Assembly: GCA_944326535.1 (NCBI GenBank) | Contig: CALVEJ010000005.1 | Coordinates: 1 to 51,743, forward strand | DNA: 51,743 nucleotides | Direction of reading: 5' to 3' | Origin: Candidatus Gastranaerophilales bacterium | GTDB lineage: Bacteria; Cyanobacteriota; Vampirovibrionia; Gastranaerophilales; Gastranaerophilaceae | In this document: one piece after another, positions 9,012 to 17,199 of the stretch | Position numbering within the stretch: the stretch's first letter is position 1 | How the letters are laid out: every line of letters begins with the position of its first letter | Notes under the pieces: generated by a model | What the model was told of the DNA's origin: nothing | The model's input: only the letters and a program-made list of their open reading frames with translations | Database searches by the model: none | Made by a program: the position numbers and the translations under genes

Positions 9012-11303
9012 CTATTGTTTTTTCTTTTTAGGCATGGGGGTGTCATTTTTTGTTTTTGATGTGCCCTGAATACGTTTTACTGAAATTACTTCCGGAATAG
9101 ACTGGAGTTTTGAAATAACGGTTTTGAGTCTGTTTACGTTGTCAACTTCAATCCCCATTTCGATTATGCCTATTTTCTTTGCCGGATTTGATTTTATATT
9201 TGCATATGCAATATTTGTATTGCATTCGGTGAGTTCTATCATTACATCTTTTAAAATACCCAGTTTGTCCTGAACATCTATACGTATTGATGCAATATAA
9301 GTTTTGTTGAGCCCTTTATCCGCCCATTTTATGTCAATAAGTCTTTCTACCGGAACATTGTCCAGAGATGCGCAGTCTACTCTGTGGATAGAAACACCTT
9401 TGCTTCTGGTTACAACTCCGACAATAGGCTCACCCGGCACCGGAGTGCAGCATTTCGCAAAATAATAGAGCATGCCTTCAAGACCAACTATATCGTTTTT
9501 AGATTTTTTTGTTCTTGTGTGTGAAATGATAGGCTGATCATCATCTGTAGGCTTTTTTATACGATTTGTAATTTTGTTTACGGTGGTTTCTCCGTAGCCG
9601 AGAGCTGCAAGCAAGTCATCTACACAAGAATAGTTCATTGCCTCTGCAATATGTTTGAGTTCCTGACTCTTGGTAATTTCATCATACTTAGCTTTCCCGA
9701 TCTCAGCCTCAAGCATATTGCGGCCGATAGAAACGTGCTCTTCTCTTTTGTTTTTCTTGTACCATTGTTTTATTTTTGTTTGTGCAAGTTTTGTGACAAC
9801 AAAATTCAGCCAGTCCAATCTTGGTGCCGGAGTTTTGGATGTCATAATTTCAACAATATCGCCATTGTGCAGTTTGGTATTTAACGGGCATATTCTTCCG
9901 TTTACGAGAGCACCGGTAATCCTGAAGCCCACGTCGGTATGAATTCTGAATGCAAAATCCACCGGCGTTGCATCTTTGGGTAGGTCAATAACATCACCCA
10001 TCGGTGTAAATGCAAATACCTGATCTGAAAACAAATCCAGTTTTACGCTTTCTACATATTCGCTTGCAGAGGAAACATCTTTTTCCATTTCCGCAAGTTT
10101 TCTCATCCATGAAAATTGAATATCTGTGTCGGCATTTGCTTTTTGTGAACCTTTTTCTTTGTACTTCCAGTGCGCAGCAACACCATATTCCGCAACCTGA
10201 TGCATTTCGTGTGTTCTGATTTGTACCTCTATAGGTTTTGACTTCGGTCCTAGTACGGATGTGTGAAGTGAACGGTACATATTGCTTTTGGGCATAGCAA
10301 TGTAGTCTTTGAACCTGCCCGGAATAGGCTTAAACTGAGAGTGTATGATACCGAGTACTTCGTAACATTCATTGATAGTATCAACGATTACTCTCACGGC
10401 TGAGATATCATAAAGTTCATGGAATGCTACATTCTGTCGTTTCATCTTGGCATATATAGAATAGTAGTGTTTTGAACGTCCTGATATAGTTGCTTTGATT
10501 TTGTGCTGTTTTAGCAGCTGTTCAATTTTTTTTATGATTACCTGAATAGTTGCATCTCTCTCTGCTTTTTTCAAAGCAACAAGTTGTGCGATTTCAAAGT
10601 ATTTTTCAGGATTAAGGTACCTTAATGACAGATCTTCCAATTCGGCTTTTATTTTACCGATACCCAGTCTGTTGGCAAGCGGTGCAAAAATATCCAGAGT
10701 TTCCTGTGCTATTTTTTGTTGTTTTGCTGCTGCCATATAGTTGAGAGTTCTCATATTATGCAGTCTGTCAGCGAGTTTTAGAAAAATTACTCTGACATCG
10801 TTTGCCATAGCAATAAACATTCGCCGGAAGTTTTCTGCCTGTCTCTCTTCTTTTGATTTGAACTGATATTTTCCAAGTTTTGTTACACCCTGGACAAGAT
10901 TTAGGACATCATCACCAAATTTTTCTTTTATTGTTTCCGGTGCCGTTCCCGTATCTTCAATTATGTCATGCAGAAGTGCGGCAATGATAGTATGTTTGTC
11001 CATCATTAAATCAGTCAAAATTTTTGCAACTTCAACAGGGTGAATAATATATGGTTCTTCGCTTATTCGATACTGTCCCGCATGAAGTTTTGCTGCAAAT
11101 ATAAACGCATCTTCTATTTCTTTTATGTCTTTTTCAGGACGATGCTGTGCAACAAGCATTTCCTTAAGCGGTTCAAATATGCTAAAATCCAGCTGAGGTT
11201 CCGTTTCTTCAGCGGAATAAACAGCTTCTGGCTCAGTAGTATTTTGAGCAGTTATATTGTTTTGATTTTCTATGGGCTTTTCGTCCGGATTGTTGTCTGT
11301 CAT
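9012..11303 (-). CDS. relA: Bifunctional (p)ppGpp synthetase/hydrolase
   Basis: It makes and degrades the stringent-response alarmone. The 763-aa protein shows the full long-RSH order. First comes an HD hydrolase domain (HAGQYRISEEPYIIHP and LLHDIIEDTG, residues 70-200), so hydrolase activity is expected. The synthetase domain (GRSKHYYSIYAKM, about 280-400) carries RFKD, the RXKD signature of bifunctional enzymes rather than the EXDD of monofunctional RelA. A TGS domain (about 440-500), a Cys/His region (AKCCTPVPGEPIVG) and a C-terminal ACT domain follow. There is no Shine-Dalgarno, and the promoter lies 8 bases before the ATG. Confidence 0.97.
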   Translation of the reverse strand: MTDNNPDEKPIENQNNITAQNTTEPEAVYSAEETEPQLDFSIFEPLKEMLVAQHRPEKDIKEIEDAFIFAAKLHAGQYRISEEPYIIHPVEVAKILTDLMMDKHTIIAALLHDIIEDTGTAPETIKEKFGDDVLNLVQGVTKLGKYQFKSKEERQAENFRRMFIAMANDVRVIFLKLADRLHNMRTLNYMAAAKQQKIAQETLDIFAPLANRLGIGKIKAELEDLSLRYLNPEKYFEIAQLVALKKAERDATIQVIIKKIEQLLKQHKIKATISGRSKHYYSIYAKMKRQNVAFHELYDISAVRVIVDTINECYEVLGIIHSQFKPIPGRFKDYIAMPKSNMYRSLHTSVLGPKSKPIEVQIRTHEMHQVAEYGVAAHWKYKEKGSQKANADTDIQFSWMRKLAEMEKDVSSASEYVESVKLDLFSDQVFAFTPMGDVIDLPKDATPVDFAFRIHTDVGFRITGALVNGRICPLNTKLHNGDIVEIMTSKTPAPRLDWLNFVVTKLAQTKIKQWYKKNKREEHVSIGRNMLEAEIGKAKYDEITKSQELKHIAEAMNYSCVDDLLAALGYGETTVNKITNRIKKPTDDDQPIISHTRTKKSKNDIVGLEGMLYYFAKCCTPVPGEPIVGVVTRSKGVSIHRVDCASLDNVPVERLIDIKWADKGLNKTYIASIRIDVQDKLGILKDVMIELTECNTNIAYANIKSNPAKKIGIIEMGIEVDNVNRLKTVISKLQSIPEVISVKRIQGTSKTKNDTPMPKKKKQ

Positions 11304-11311
11304 AGTTTATT

Positions 11312-11340
11312 ATTGTACACTTTTAAGTGTTACTTAACAA
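11312..11340 (-). promoter_or_regulatory. relA promoter with palindromic spacer
   Basis: On the minus strand TTGTTA, 17 bases, then TACAAT lies eight bases before the relA ATG, so the mRNA is probably leaderless. The spacer contains the perfect palindrome ACACTT-TT-AAGTGT, placed where a repressor or activator could compete with or reshape the promoter. The divergent DUF167 gene starts just beyond. Confidence 0.65.
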
Positions 11341-11359
11341 GAGGTTCTGGGCTGTTTGT

Positions 11360-11662
11360 ATGACAGAAGGATTTTTTAGACAAGAAAATGACGGCTTACT
11401 CATAAAAATAAAAGCTGTTCCAAATTCTTCAAAAAACGAGATATGCGGTATTTTAGATAATGCTTTAAAGGTAAAGATTAAAGCTCCTGCTGTAGAAAAC
11501 AAAGCAAATGAAGAGCTTGTGAAGTTTTTTTCAAAACTCTTAAAACTGCCGAAAAGCGCTATAATTTTAAAGACAGGCGGAACATCAAAGTTAAAAACTC
11601 TTTATATACACAATTGTACTATTGATAAAATTAAAGATGTTTGTGCTAATATAGATTTATAA
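11360..11662 (+). CDS. DUF167/YggU family protein
   Basis: The 100-aa product has the family core LLIKIKAVPNSSKNEICG, LKVKIKAPAVENKANEELVK and KSAIILKTGGTSKLKTL. The last block is the usual G-x-x-S-R/K-x-K element. Function is not established for the family. A longer frame opens at GTG 11327, but ATG 11360 gives the standard N-terminus and leaves the relA promoter free. It is followed 19 bases later by secG. Confidence 0.88.
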   Translation: MTEGFFRQENDGLLIKIKAVPNSSKNEICGILDNALKVKIKAPAVENKANEELVKFFSKLLKLPKSAIILKTGGTSKLKTLYIHNCTIDKIKDVCANIDL

Positions 11663-11681
11663 TAAAGACAAAGGGAAAAAT

Positions 11682-11909
11682 ATGATTACAACAATATTCT
11701 GGGTAGTACAAATAATTTCATCATTGCTGTTGATACTTCTTGTTATGATCCATTCACCAAAAGGCGACGGCATAGCGGGTATTGGCGGTGCTTCTCATGT
11801 ATTTGCTTCACAAAAAAATGCAGAATCGGGATTAAACAAACTCACGATGTGGGTGGCAATTGTATTTTTTGTATCCACGTTTATTGCAGGATTTAACATT
11901 TTTGGTTAA
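11682..11909 (+). CDS. secG: Preprotein translocase subunit SecG
   Basis: This small membrane partner of SecYE is 75 aa with two membrane helices, residues 3-22 and about 53-72. Between them is the family loop HSPKGDGIAGIGGASHVFAS. A GGG-containing ribosome site (AAAGGG) precedes the ATG. It is co-oriented with the DUF167 gene and closed by the terminator at 11932-11960. Confidence 0.95.
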   Translation: MITTIFWVVQIISSLLLILLVMIHSPKGDGIAGIGGASHVFASQKNAESGLNKLTMWVAIVFFVSTFIAGFNIFG

Positions 11910-11931
11910 TAATTTACAGGTTGATATATAC

Positions 11932-11960
11932 AAAAAAAGAGCTCATTAGGCTCTTTTTTT
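11932..11960. terminator. Bidirectional terminator between secG and yqeG
   Basis: AAAAGAGC-TCATTAG-GCTCTTTT forms an eight-pair stem flanked by an A-run on the left and a T-run on the right, so it can serve secG on the plus strand and the yqeG/U32 operon on the minus strand. The yqeG stop codon overlaps its right edge. Confidence 0.85.
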
Positions 11961-12435
11961 ATATATTAACCAATCTTTCCAGCTTTCTGGCAAATCTGAC
12001 TATTGGTTTTTCTTCTTGCCAGCTTATCGAGTCAACAAGAATTGTCTTGCATCCTAGCAGTTTTCCGAACAGTATGTCTGTAAGAGGTCTGTCTCCCACC
12101 ATTACCATTTCTTCAGGTTTGATGTTGTGTTCTTTTAAAAATTCTTTTGATACTGAAGTAGAGGGCTTTTTGGCAGGTGCTATTACCGGAAAATCTATCT
12201 GATTTGCTGCTTTTGATATGTATTCAATGTTATGATTGTTTGAAATTATTAAAAGTGTAAAATCATTTTTTAAATTTTCAAAAAGTGATAAAGTTTCTTT
12301 TGAAAATTCGCCTGATTTTGATTTCATTACAGTGCTGTCTAAATCGAAAGCAATGACTTTAATGCCTGTTTCTTTCAGTTTGTTGTAGTCTATTTCGTAT
12401 ACTGTTTTGGCTTCGTAATCTGCTTTGAGTATCAT
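11959..12435 (-). CDS. YqeG-type HAD phosphatase
   Basis: This is a 158-aa HAD-superfamily hydrolase of the small YqeG (IIIA) type. The nucleophile motif is FDLDSTVM (D-x-D), motif II is LIISNN, and motif IV is MVGDRPLTDILFG. YqeG proteins are thought to be phosphatases; some act on phosphatidylglycerol phosphate or other small phospho-substrates, but the substrate here is unknown. It starts eight bases after the U32 gene and shares its transcript. Confidence 0.88.
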   Translation of the reverse strand: MILKADYEAKTVYEIDYNKLKETGIKVIAFDLDSTVMKSKSGEFSKETLSLFENLKNDFTLLIISNNHNIEYISKAANQIDFPVIAPAKKPSTSVSKEFLKEHNIKPEEMVMVGDRPLTDILFGKLLGCKTILVDSISWQEEKPIVRFARKLERLVNI

Positions 12436-12443
12436 AAAAACCC

Positions 12444-13694
12444 CTATCTAACATTTTTTATACCAATTGTACGGGCAAGAGCGTATTTGTATTTTTCAGG
12501 CTCAGTGCTCAATTCTACCCATATTTCATCATTTGTGTTTCCGACATCTTTTGTTTCAAAATCTTTGTCATATATTTTTTTTATGGTTGTTTCAAAACAT
12601 TCTGACGGTGTTATTATTTCTATATTGTCGTTTAAGAGTACTTTGTTTTTTATTTTAACTTTGTATATGTTTGCACCGTTTTTCTCTGCTTTGTCCCAGA
12701 ATTCAAATAAAAAGTCTGAGCCTGCAAGTCCTTTAGATACGTCGTAGCTGTATCCTTCATGGTCTTGTTCATCCAGATAAAATCCTGTTGTATAACCTCT
12801 GTTTCCGATTTTTAAAAGCTGGTCGAACATTTCTTTTTCGTCAATTTTTTCGCCGTTGTAATATGAATCAATTGCTTTTCTGTATGCTTTTGCAACAGCT
12901 GAGACGTAGTAAAGGCTTTTTGTTCTTCCTTCGATTTTTAGAGAGTCCACACCTGCTTCTATAAGTCTCGGGATATAATTTATCAGTGCCAAATCTTTTG
13001 TGCTGAGGATATGCGTTCCTCTGGCTGTTTCTTCTATTTCATAGTATTCCCCTGGGCGGGTTTCTTCAAGCAGCTTGTATTTCCATCTGCAAGGCTGTGA
13101 ACATCCGCCGTGGTTTGCTTTTCTTTCACCGTGAGTCATATAGTCGCTCAAAAGGCATCTGCCCGAAAGAGATACACACTGAGCGCCGTGAACAAAGACT
13201 TCAAGTTCAATATCCGGTACATTTTGTCTTATTTGTGAAATTTGAGTAATAGAAAGTTCTCTTGCCAGTATAACTCTTGATGCACCAAAATCCCTCCAGA
13301 ATTTTACGGCTTCTGAATTAAGAGTATTTGTTTGAGTGCTTATATGAATATCAATATTCGGAAGTTCTTTTTTGAGTACCTGCAAAATTCCAAAATCACT
13401 TACAATCAGTGCATCAGGAGATGCATCTCTTATAATATCGATATTTTCGTACAATTTTTTTATATCTTCGTCATAGGCATATATGTTCAGTGTCATGTAG
13501 ACTTTCTTGCCGTATGAATGTGCCAGTTCTACAGCTTTTTTTAGATTGTTTTCAGTGATAATTTCGCCTTTTCTCATTGATCTGAGGCTGAAATCCACCA
13601 TCCCCATATAAATTGCATCTGCGCCGTAGTTTATTGCGTAGTCAAGTTTTTCAATATTTCCCGCTGGTAAGAGTAATTCGACTTTATTTTTCAT
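12444..13694 (-). CDS. U32 family peptidase-like protein (possible tRNA hydroxylation factor)
   Basis: The 416-aa protein has the U32 core. LLLPAGNIEKLDYAINYGADAIYMG is the split N-terminal TIM-like motif, then comes EVFVHGAQCVSLSGRCLLS, and GGCSQPCRWKY gives the cysteine cluster. Members include YegQ/TrhP and RlhA, which hydroxylate RNA with an iron-sulfur cluster; others are annotated as collagenase-like. The cysteines seen here favour the RNA-modifying type. It heads a two-gene operon with yqeG and is divergent from rpsU. Confidence 0.9.
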   Translation of the reverse strand: MKNKVELLLPAGNIEKLDYAINYGADAIYMGMVDFSLRSMRKGEIITENNLKKAVELAHSYGKKVYMTLNIYAYDEDIKKLYENIDIIRDASPDALIVSDFGILQVLKKELPNIDIHISTQTNTLNSEAVKFWRDFGASRVILARELSITQISQIRQNVPDIELEVFVHGAQCVSLSGRCLLSDYMTHGERKANHGGCSQPCRWKYKLLEETRPGEYYEIEETARGTHILSTKDLALINYIPRLIEAGVDSLKIEGRTKSLYYVSAVAKAYRKAIDSYYNGEKIDEKEMFDQLLKIGNRGYTTGFYLDEQDHEGYSYDVSKGLAGSDFLFEFWDKAEKNGANIYKVKIKNKVLLNDNIEIITPSECFETTIKKIYDKDFETKDVGNTNDEIWVELSTEPEKYKYALARTIGIKNVR

Positions 13695-13735
13695 AGTACT
13701 TTTATTTTAATATAAACATTATTTTTGCTCTACTC

Positions 13736-13764
13736 TTGAAATCTCAATATTTGCGTGTTAGTAT
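13736..13764 (+). promoter_or_regulatory. rpsU promoter
   Basis: TTGAAA (13736-13741), 17 bases, then TAGTAT (13759-13764) is a near-consensus housekeeping promoter. It would give a leader of about 40 nt before the rpsU ribosome site GGTGGTGA and ATG at 13811. Confidence 0.75.
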
Positions 13765-13810
13765 GACAACACAGAGTTAAAAATCTATGCGAAGGTGGTG
13801 AAAAACAGAA

Positions 13811-13984
13811 ATGCCAGAAGTTAGAGTCGGTGAAAACGAAAGTATTGAAAGCGCTCTTAAAAGATTTAAGAAAAAAATCCAAAAAGCAGGAATTTTGTCT
13901 GAAATCAAAAGACGTGAAACATACGAAAAACCAAGCATAAAAAGAAAACGTAAATCTGAAGCTGCAAGAAAACGCAGAGTATAG
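13811..13984 (+). CDS. rpsU: 30S ribosomal protein S21
   Basis: This 57-residue basic protein begins [20 protein letters not shown]. It continues with the family run of Lys/Arg ([14 protein letters not shown] at the C-terminus). S21 binds the 30S platform near the anti-Shine-Dalgarno and helps initiation. The length matches short S21 forms. The GGTGGTGA ribosome site, near-consensus promoter and strong terminator make it a single-gene unit. Confidence 0.95.
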   Translation: MPEVRVGENESIESALKRFKKKIQKAGILSEIKRRETYEKPSIKRKRKSEAARKRRV

Positions 13985-14000
13985 ATTTGTTAAAGATATA

Positions 14001-14034
14001 AAAAAGCTCTTGATTTATTTCAAGAGCTTTTTTG
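14001..14034 (+). terminator. rpsU terminator
   Basis: AAAAAGCTCTTG and CAAGAGCTTTTTT form a 12-pair stem around an eight-base loop, followed by T. It begins 17 bases after the rpsU stop. Confidence 0.9.
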
Positions 14035-14100
14035 TTATTTCTGTTTTTTATAGAAGTACCCTGTGCGGGAATTTTTTCTTGGACACATATTTCAAATAAT

Positions 14101-14958
14101 TTATATTGAAGGCTCAAGACCTTTTGAAATATTATCTATAGTTCTGAAGATTTTTTCTGTCATTTCCTGAATATATTCGCTTGATACTACACCATTCATA
14201 ACAATATCGGCACATTGCATAGCCGGTCTGATGTATGTCTGGGCAGTCATATTTACATTTTCAAACTGCATATCGGCAGCAACGCCAGTTTTACCTCTGG
14301 ATTCCGCACGTCTGTACCATCTGTCTTTTATGATATCAAATGGTGTAAATATATATACTTTTACATCCATAATATCTCTGATGCCTTCGTTTAGAACGTA
14401 CAAACCTTCATTTACTATGATTTTTGCTGGTCTTTTCAAAACACCGTGAGGAAAACTTTCACATGTTGTGAAGTTGTAATCCGGACTGCGTACGGCAGAT
14501 CCGTTTTTTAGCGAGACAAGGTGCTCTTTCATCAAATCAAGGTTTATCGCTTTAGGGGTGTCAAAGCTGTATCCTTTTGCAAAAAATGCTTCATAGCTTC
14601 CGGCAGCTTTGAGTTCTTTTGACCAGTCATAGTAGTAATCATCGCAGCAAACTATTGTGTAAACGTCTGTTCTCTCTTCTGCAATACAGGAACGAATTGC
14701 ATTTTGAACGAATGTTGTTTTTCCTGATGCAGACTCGCCTGCAATCCCGATAAGGAAACGGCACCCTTTGTCACTCAGTGCTCTGCGGGCAATATTAAAT
14801 ATCACTGATTCTTTTACATTGATAAAAAGCGGATTTTTCTGCTTTTTGTCTTCTTCAAGAATTTTTTTCAAACTTTCTACTATTTTTATAACAACGGGAA
14901 AATTCGAAAACTGCTCTTGTTCAATTGTATTGTCGATGTTTTCTGTAGTTAGCTGCAT
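14101..14958 (-). CDS. Uridine kinase/phosphoribulokinase-family P-loop kinase
   Basis: The 285-aa protein has Walker A GIAGESASGKTTF near residue 83 and the acidic block CCDDYYYDW. FDTPKAINLD and SPDYNFTTCES are substrate-binding positions of the uridine kinase/PRK family, and IIVNEGLYVLNEGI is the Walker-B-like segment. A lid follows with RRAESRGKTG. It probably phosphorylates a nucleoside or pentose phosphate; exact substrate not provable. About 80 N-terminal residues precede the kinase core. GGGG lies before the ATG. Confidence 0.85.
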   Translation of the reverse strand: MQLTTENIDNTIEQEQFSNFPVVIKIVESLKKILEEDKKQKNPLFINVKESVIFNIARRALSDKGCRFLIGIAGESASGKTTFVQNAIRSCIAEERTDVYTIVCCDDYYYDWSKELKAAGSYEAFFAKGYSFDTPKAINLDLMKEHLVSLKNGSAVRSPDYNFTTCESFPHGVLKRPAKIIVNEGLYVLNEGIRDIMDVKVYIFTPFDIIKDRWYRRAESRGKTGVAADMQFENVNMTAQTYIRPAMQCADIVMNGVVSSEYIQEMTEKIFRTIDNISKGLEPSI

Positions 14959-15122
14959 ATCTTAACCCCATTCATAATAAATATATTAGAATAAAATTGG
15001 CTAAATATCTTATTTGTTTTTTAAAATGTAAAAAAAATTAATGTTGCTAGTTTGAATGCCTAATATTAAGTAATTGTTATAAAAAAGATCCTTTGGGCTT
15101 CTTCACTCTCAGGATGACGATC

Positions 15123-15260
15123 ATATTGTCATCCCGAACTTGTTTCGGGATCTTTCCGGATAGGTGATAACACATCAGATTGGTAAGATTCTGAACACAA
15201 CTCTATCCTTACGCAAAGCCATCTGGAAGCTTCAGAATGACAGCTGTTCGTCATTCTGAG
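15123..15260. repeat. Dispersed intergenic repeat, copy A
   Basis: It contains GTCATCCCGAACTTG and TTTCGGGATCTT (a CCCGAA/TTCGGG hairpin), GGATAGGTGATAACACATC and AGATTCTGAACACAAC, and ends CTTCAGAATGACAG with CGTCATTCTGAG. It aligns along its length with copy B at 15684-15822 with few changes. GGATGAC just upstream and GTCATCC inside also pair. Confidence 0.85.
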
Positions 15261-15498
15261 CGGATTTTGGCGGGCACAAAGCTGCCCATGCGAACGAAAA
15301 CCACGCTTTTCGTGAGCGCCAATAATCCAAGACAGCGCAGCGAAGAATCTAAAAACGGGGTTCGGGGCGGAGCCCTGATGTGATTTTGATTAGAGATTTT
15401 TAAATGAAGAAATGAAAATTTACAGGTTCTCGTGACCTGAAATTTTTGTTTCTGAATTTTAAAATCTCTTTTGGCAGCGTATGTTTCTCTTTCTTTGA

Positions 15499-15599
15499 GT
15501 TACTTTCTTTCTCTTGCTTGAGTCGTAGGCAAGGTACGAGCCGTACGAATCAGGATGCCCTTGGGTATGCACACGCAACTCAAAGAGAAAGAAAGTAAC
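15499..15599. repeat. About 100-bp imperfect inverted repeat (MITE-like)
   Basis: GTTACTTTCTTTCTCT (15499-15514) is perfectly complementary to AGAGAAAGAAAGTAAC (15584-15599). With a small bulge the stem extends through TTGAGT/ACTCAA. The loop holds a GTACG/CGTAC hairpin. No transposase is nearby, so a miniature mobile element or a structured RNA is the likely reading. Confidence 0.75.
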
Positions 15600-15654
15600 A
15601 TAAAAAAATAAAGATTTTTATTTCAAGGACAATGATTTTTGCACAAAAATATCT

Positions 15655-15674
15655 GTTGGGCAGGTATGCCCAAC
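15655..15674. repeat. 20-bp palindrome
   Basis: GTTGGGCA-GGTA-TGCCCAAC is a perfect 8+4+8 inverted repeat. It sits between the long inverted repeat and copy B of the dispersed repeat. Confidence 0.8.
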
Positions 15675-15683
15675 CTACTCTCT

Positions 15684-15822
15684 ATATTGTCATCCTGAAC
15701 TTGTTTCGGGATCTTACCGGATAGGTGATAACACATCAGATTGGTAAGATTCTGAACACAGCACTATCCTTATGGTAAAGCATTCCAGAAGCTTCAGAAT
15801 GACAGCATTCCGTCATTCTGAG
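15684..15822. repeat. Dispersed intergenic repeat, copy B
   Basis: This copy matches copy A with an offset of 561-562 bases and a small number of substitutions. It is followed by GGGAACGCAGTGACCGAAGAATCT. This tail, paired with GTCATTCTGAG, is the kind of short element scattered in intergenic DNA of many bacteria. A shorter relative, CCTCAGGATGAC followed by GTCATTCTGAGG, lies at about 15872-15908. Confidence 0.85.
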
Positions 15823-16061
15823 GGAACGCAGTGACCGAAGAATCTATTGTTTAAAGATCCTTCGGATTTCATCCTCAGGATGACGAACGTAAACACGTCA
15901 TTCTGAGGCGATAGCCGAAAAATTTTTTAACATTATTGTATTTTATGTTTAAAAAAACAAATAATGTGGAATATAAATTTTACAGGCACGAGTTAGTAAA
16001 TTTGATACAGAAAATATAGCTTTATGTTGTGTTTGACAATTTCGATATAAACTAGCTTTTT

Positions 16062-16127
16062 CGAAACATTAGCGCACAAAACATACCATAAAGTCATGTT
16101 TCGAGGCGGACGTTTTGTCCGCTTTTT
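16062..16127 (+). ncRNA. Structured leader/attenuator candidate upstream of rlmN
   Basis: CGAAACAT (16062-16069) pairs with ATGTTTCG (16096-16103) around a 26-base loop. Immediately after comes GCGGAC-GTTTT-GTCCGC with TTTTT, a clean intrinsic terminator at 16106-16127. The two-hairpin layout is that of a small RNA or a riboswitch-type attenuator. No known family is recognised, and the promoter feeding it is unclear. rlmN has its own -10 downstream, so this may be an independent short transcript. Confidence 0.5.
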
Positions 16128-16142
16128 CTTTGTTTTTGTTCC

Positions 16143-16151
16143 TGTTAAAAT
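16143..16151 (+). promoter_or_regulatory. Extended -10 of rlmN, leaderless type
   Basis: TG-T-TAAAAT ends six bases before the rlmN ATG at 16158. No ribosome-binding site is present between them, as for uvrB and several other genes in the window. Confidence 0.55.
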
Positions 16152-16157
16152 TTATTT

Positions 16158-17183
16158 ATGGAAAAAAAGATATTGTCAGGAATGAGTCTTGAAGAGTTAA
16201 CGGCTTTTACGGATTCTCTTCAAGAGTCAAAATACAGAGCAAAACAAATTCATAATTGGATATACCTGAAATCAGTCTCGGATATTAACCAAATGACTGA
16301 TATTTCAAAGTCTTCACGTGAAAAAATGTCTCAATGTGCACAGGTAACGGATGTAAAAATAAAAAATCGCCAGATTAGTTCCGATGGAACAATAAAATAT
16401 CTTTTGGAATTTGCTGACGGAAATTGTGTGGAAACAGTCCTTATGCGTTTTGACAATAGGGCAAATCTAACGGCTTGTGTCAGCTCACAGGTTGGATGTG
16501 CTTGCAACTGTAAGTTCTGTGCTACCGCTAAATTGGGCTTTATCAGAAATCTTTCTCCAAGAGAAATAATAGAGCAGGTTTTGACTATTCAAAGGGATAC
16601 CGGTCTAAAAGTTACAAATATTGTTTTTATGGGACAGGGTGAGCCTCTTTTGAATTTGGATAATGTTTTAAAAGCAATTGATATTTTTAACATAGATTTT
16701 GTTATTGGTATCAGGCGTCTGACAGTTTCTACATGCGGTATAATTCCTCAAATAAAAAGGCTTGCTGAACTTGATTTTCAGCCGACTTTGGCTATATCAT
16801 TGCATGCTCCAAATCATGAACTCAGAAAATCTCTTATGCCTGTTGAAAACAAATATCCTATTGAAGAGCTTATGACTACTCTCAAAGATTATGTGGGTGT
16901 GACAGGCAGACGTATAACCATTGAATATACACTTATCAAGGGGTTTAATGATTCTGTTGAATGTGCGAAACAACTGGCAGTTCTTTTAATCGGGCTGAAA
17001 GCAAATATAAATTTGATAATATACAATCCGAATGATCAGGATGATTTTGAAAAACCAAGTAAAGAATCTATACAAAAATTTAAATATATATTGGAACAAT
17101 CAGGCAAGAAAGTTACAATTAGACTGGAACGTGGTGCGGATATTGATGCTGCATGCGGTCAATTAAGTAACAAATATAAATAG
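16158..17183 (+). CDS. rlmN: 23S rRNA (A2503-C2)/tRNA (A37-C2) methyltransferase RlmN
   Basis: This radical-SAM enzyme methylates C2 of adenosine in 23S rRNA and some tRNAs. The 341 aa match the family length. The iron-sulfur motif C-x3-C-x2-C lies at C114, C118 and C121. GQGEPLLN binds SAM, and the C-terminal ERGADIDAACGQL holds the second catalytic cysteine. The orphan at 17200 follows after 16 bases and is likely co-transcribed. Start: single ATG with the family N-terminus, directly behind an extended -10. Confidence 0.97.
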   Translation: MEKKILSGMSLEELTAFTDSLQESKYRAKQIHNWIYLKSVSDINQMTDISKSSREKMSQCAQVTDVKIKNRQISSDGTIKYLLEFADGNCVETVLMRFDNRANLTACVSSQVGCACNCKFCATAKLGFIRNLSPREIIEQVLTIQRDTGLKVTNIVFMGQGEPLLNLDNVLKAIDIFNIDFVIGIRRLTVSTCGIIPQIKRLAELDFQPTLAISLHAPNHELRKSLMPVENKYPIEELMTTLKDYVGVTGRRITIEYTLIKGFNDSVECAKQLAVLLIGLKANINLIIYNPNDQDDFEKPSKESIQKFKYILEQSGKKVTIRLERGADIDAACGQLSNKYK

Positions 17184-17199
17184 AGAAAAGGCACCTATT

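Larger units (their letters stand above)
14959..16157. other. 1.2-kb non-coding repeat island
   Basis: No credible coding frame is found in about 1,200 bases. The island holds two copies of a roughly 138-bp repeat, several GTCATTCTGAG-type units, a long inverted repeat (15499-15599) and a palindrome (15655-15674). It also contains small hairpins (CAGGT/ACCTG at 15423-15439; ACGAAAA/TTTTCGT near 15295-15312). The segment 15260-15370 is noticeably richer in G+C than the neighbouring genes. It ends with the structured leader ahead of rlmN. Confidence 0.8.

Noticed and set aside
15123..15908. CRISPR-like array
   Set aside because: The repeats are of unequal length and spacing, only two to three copies occur, and no cas gene is present.
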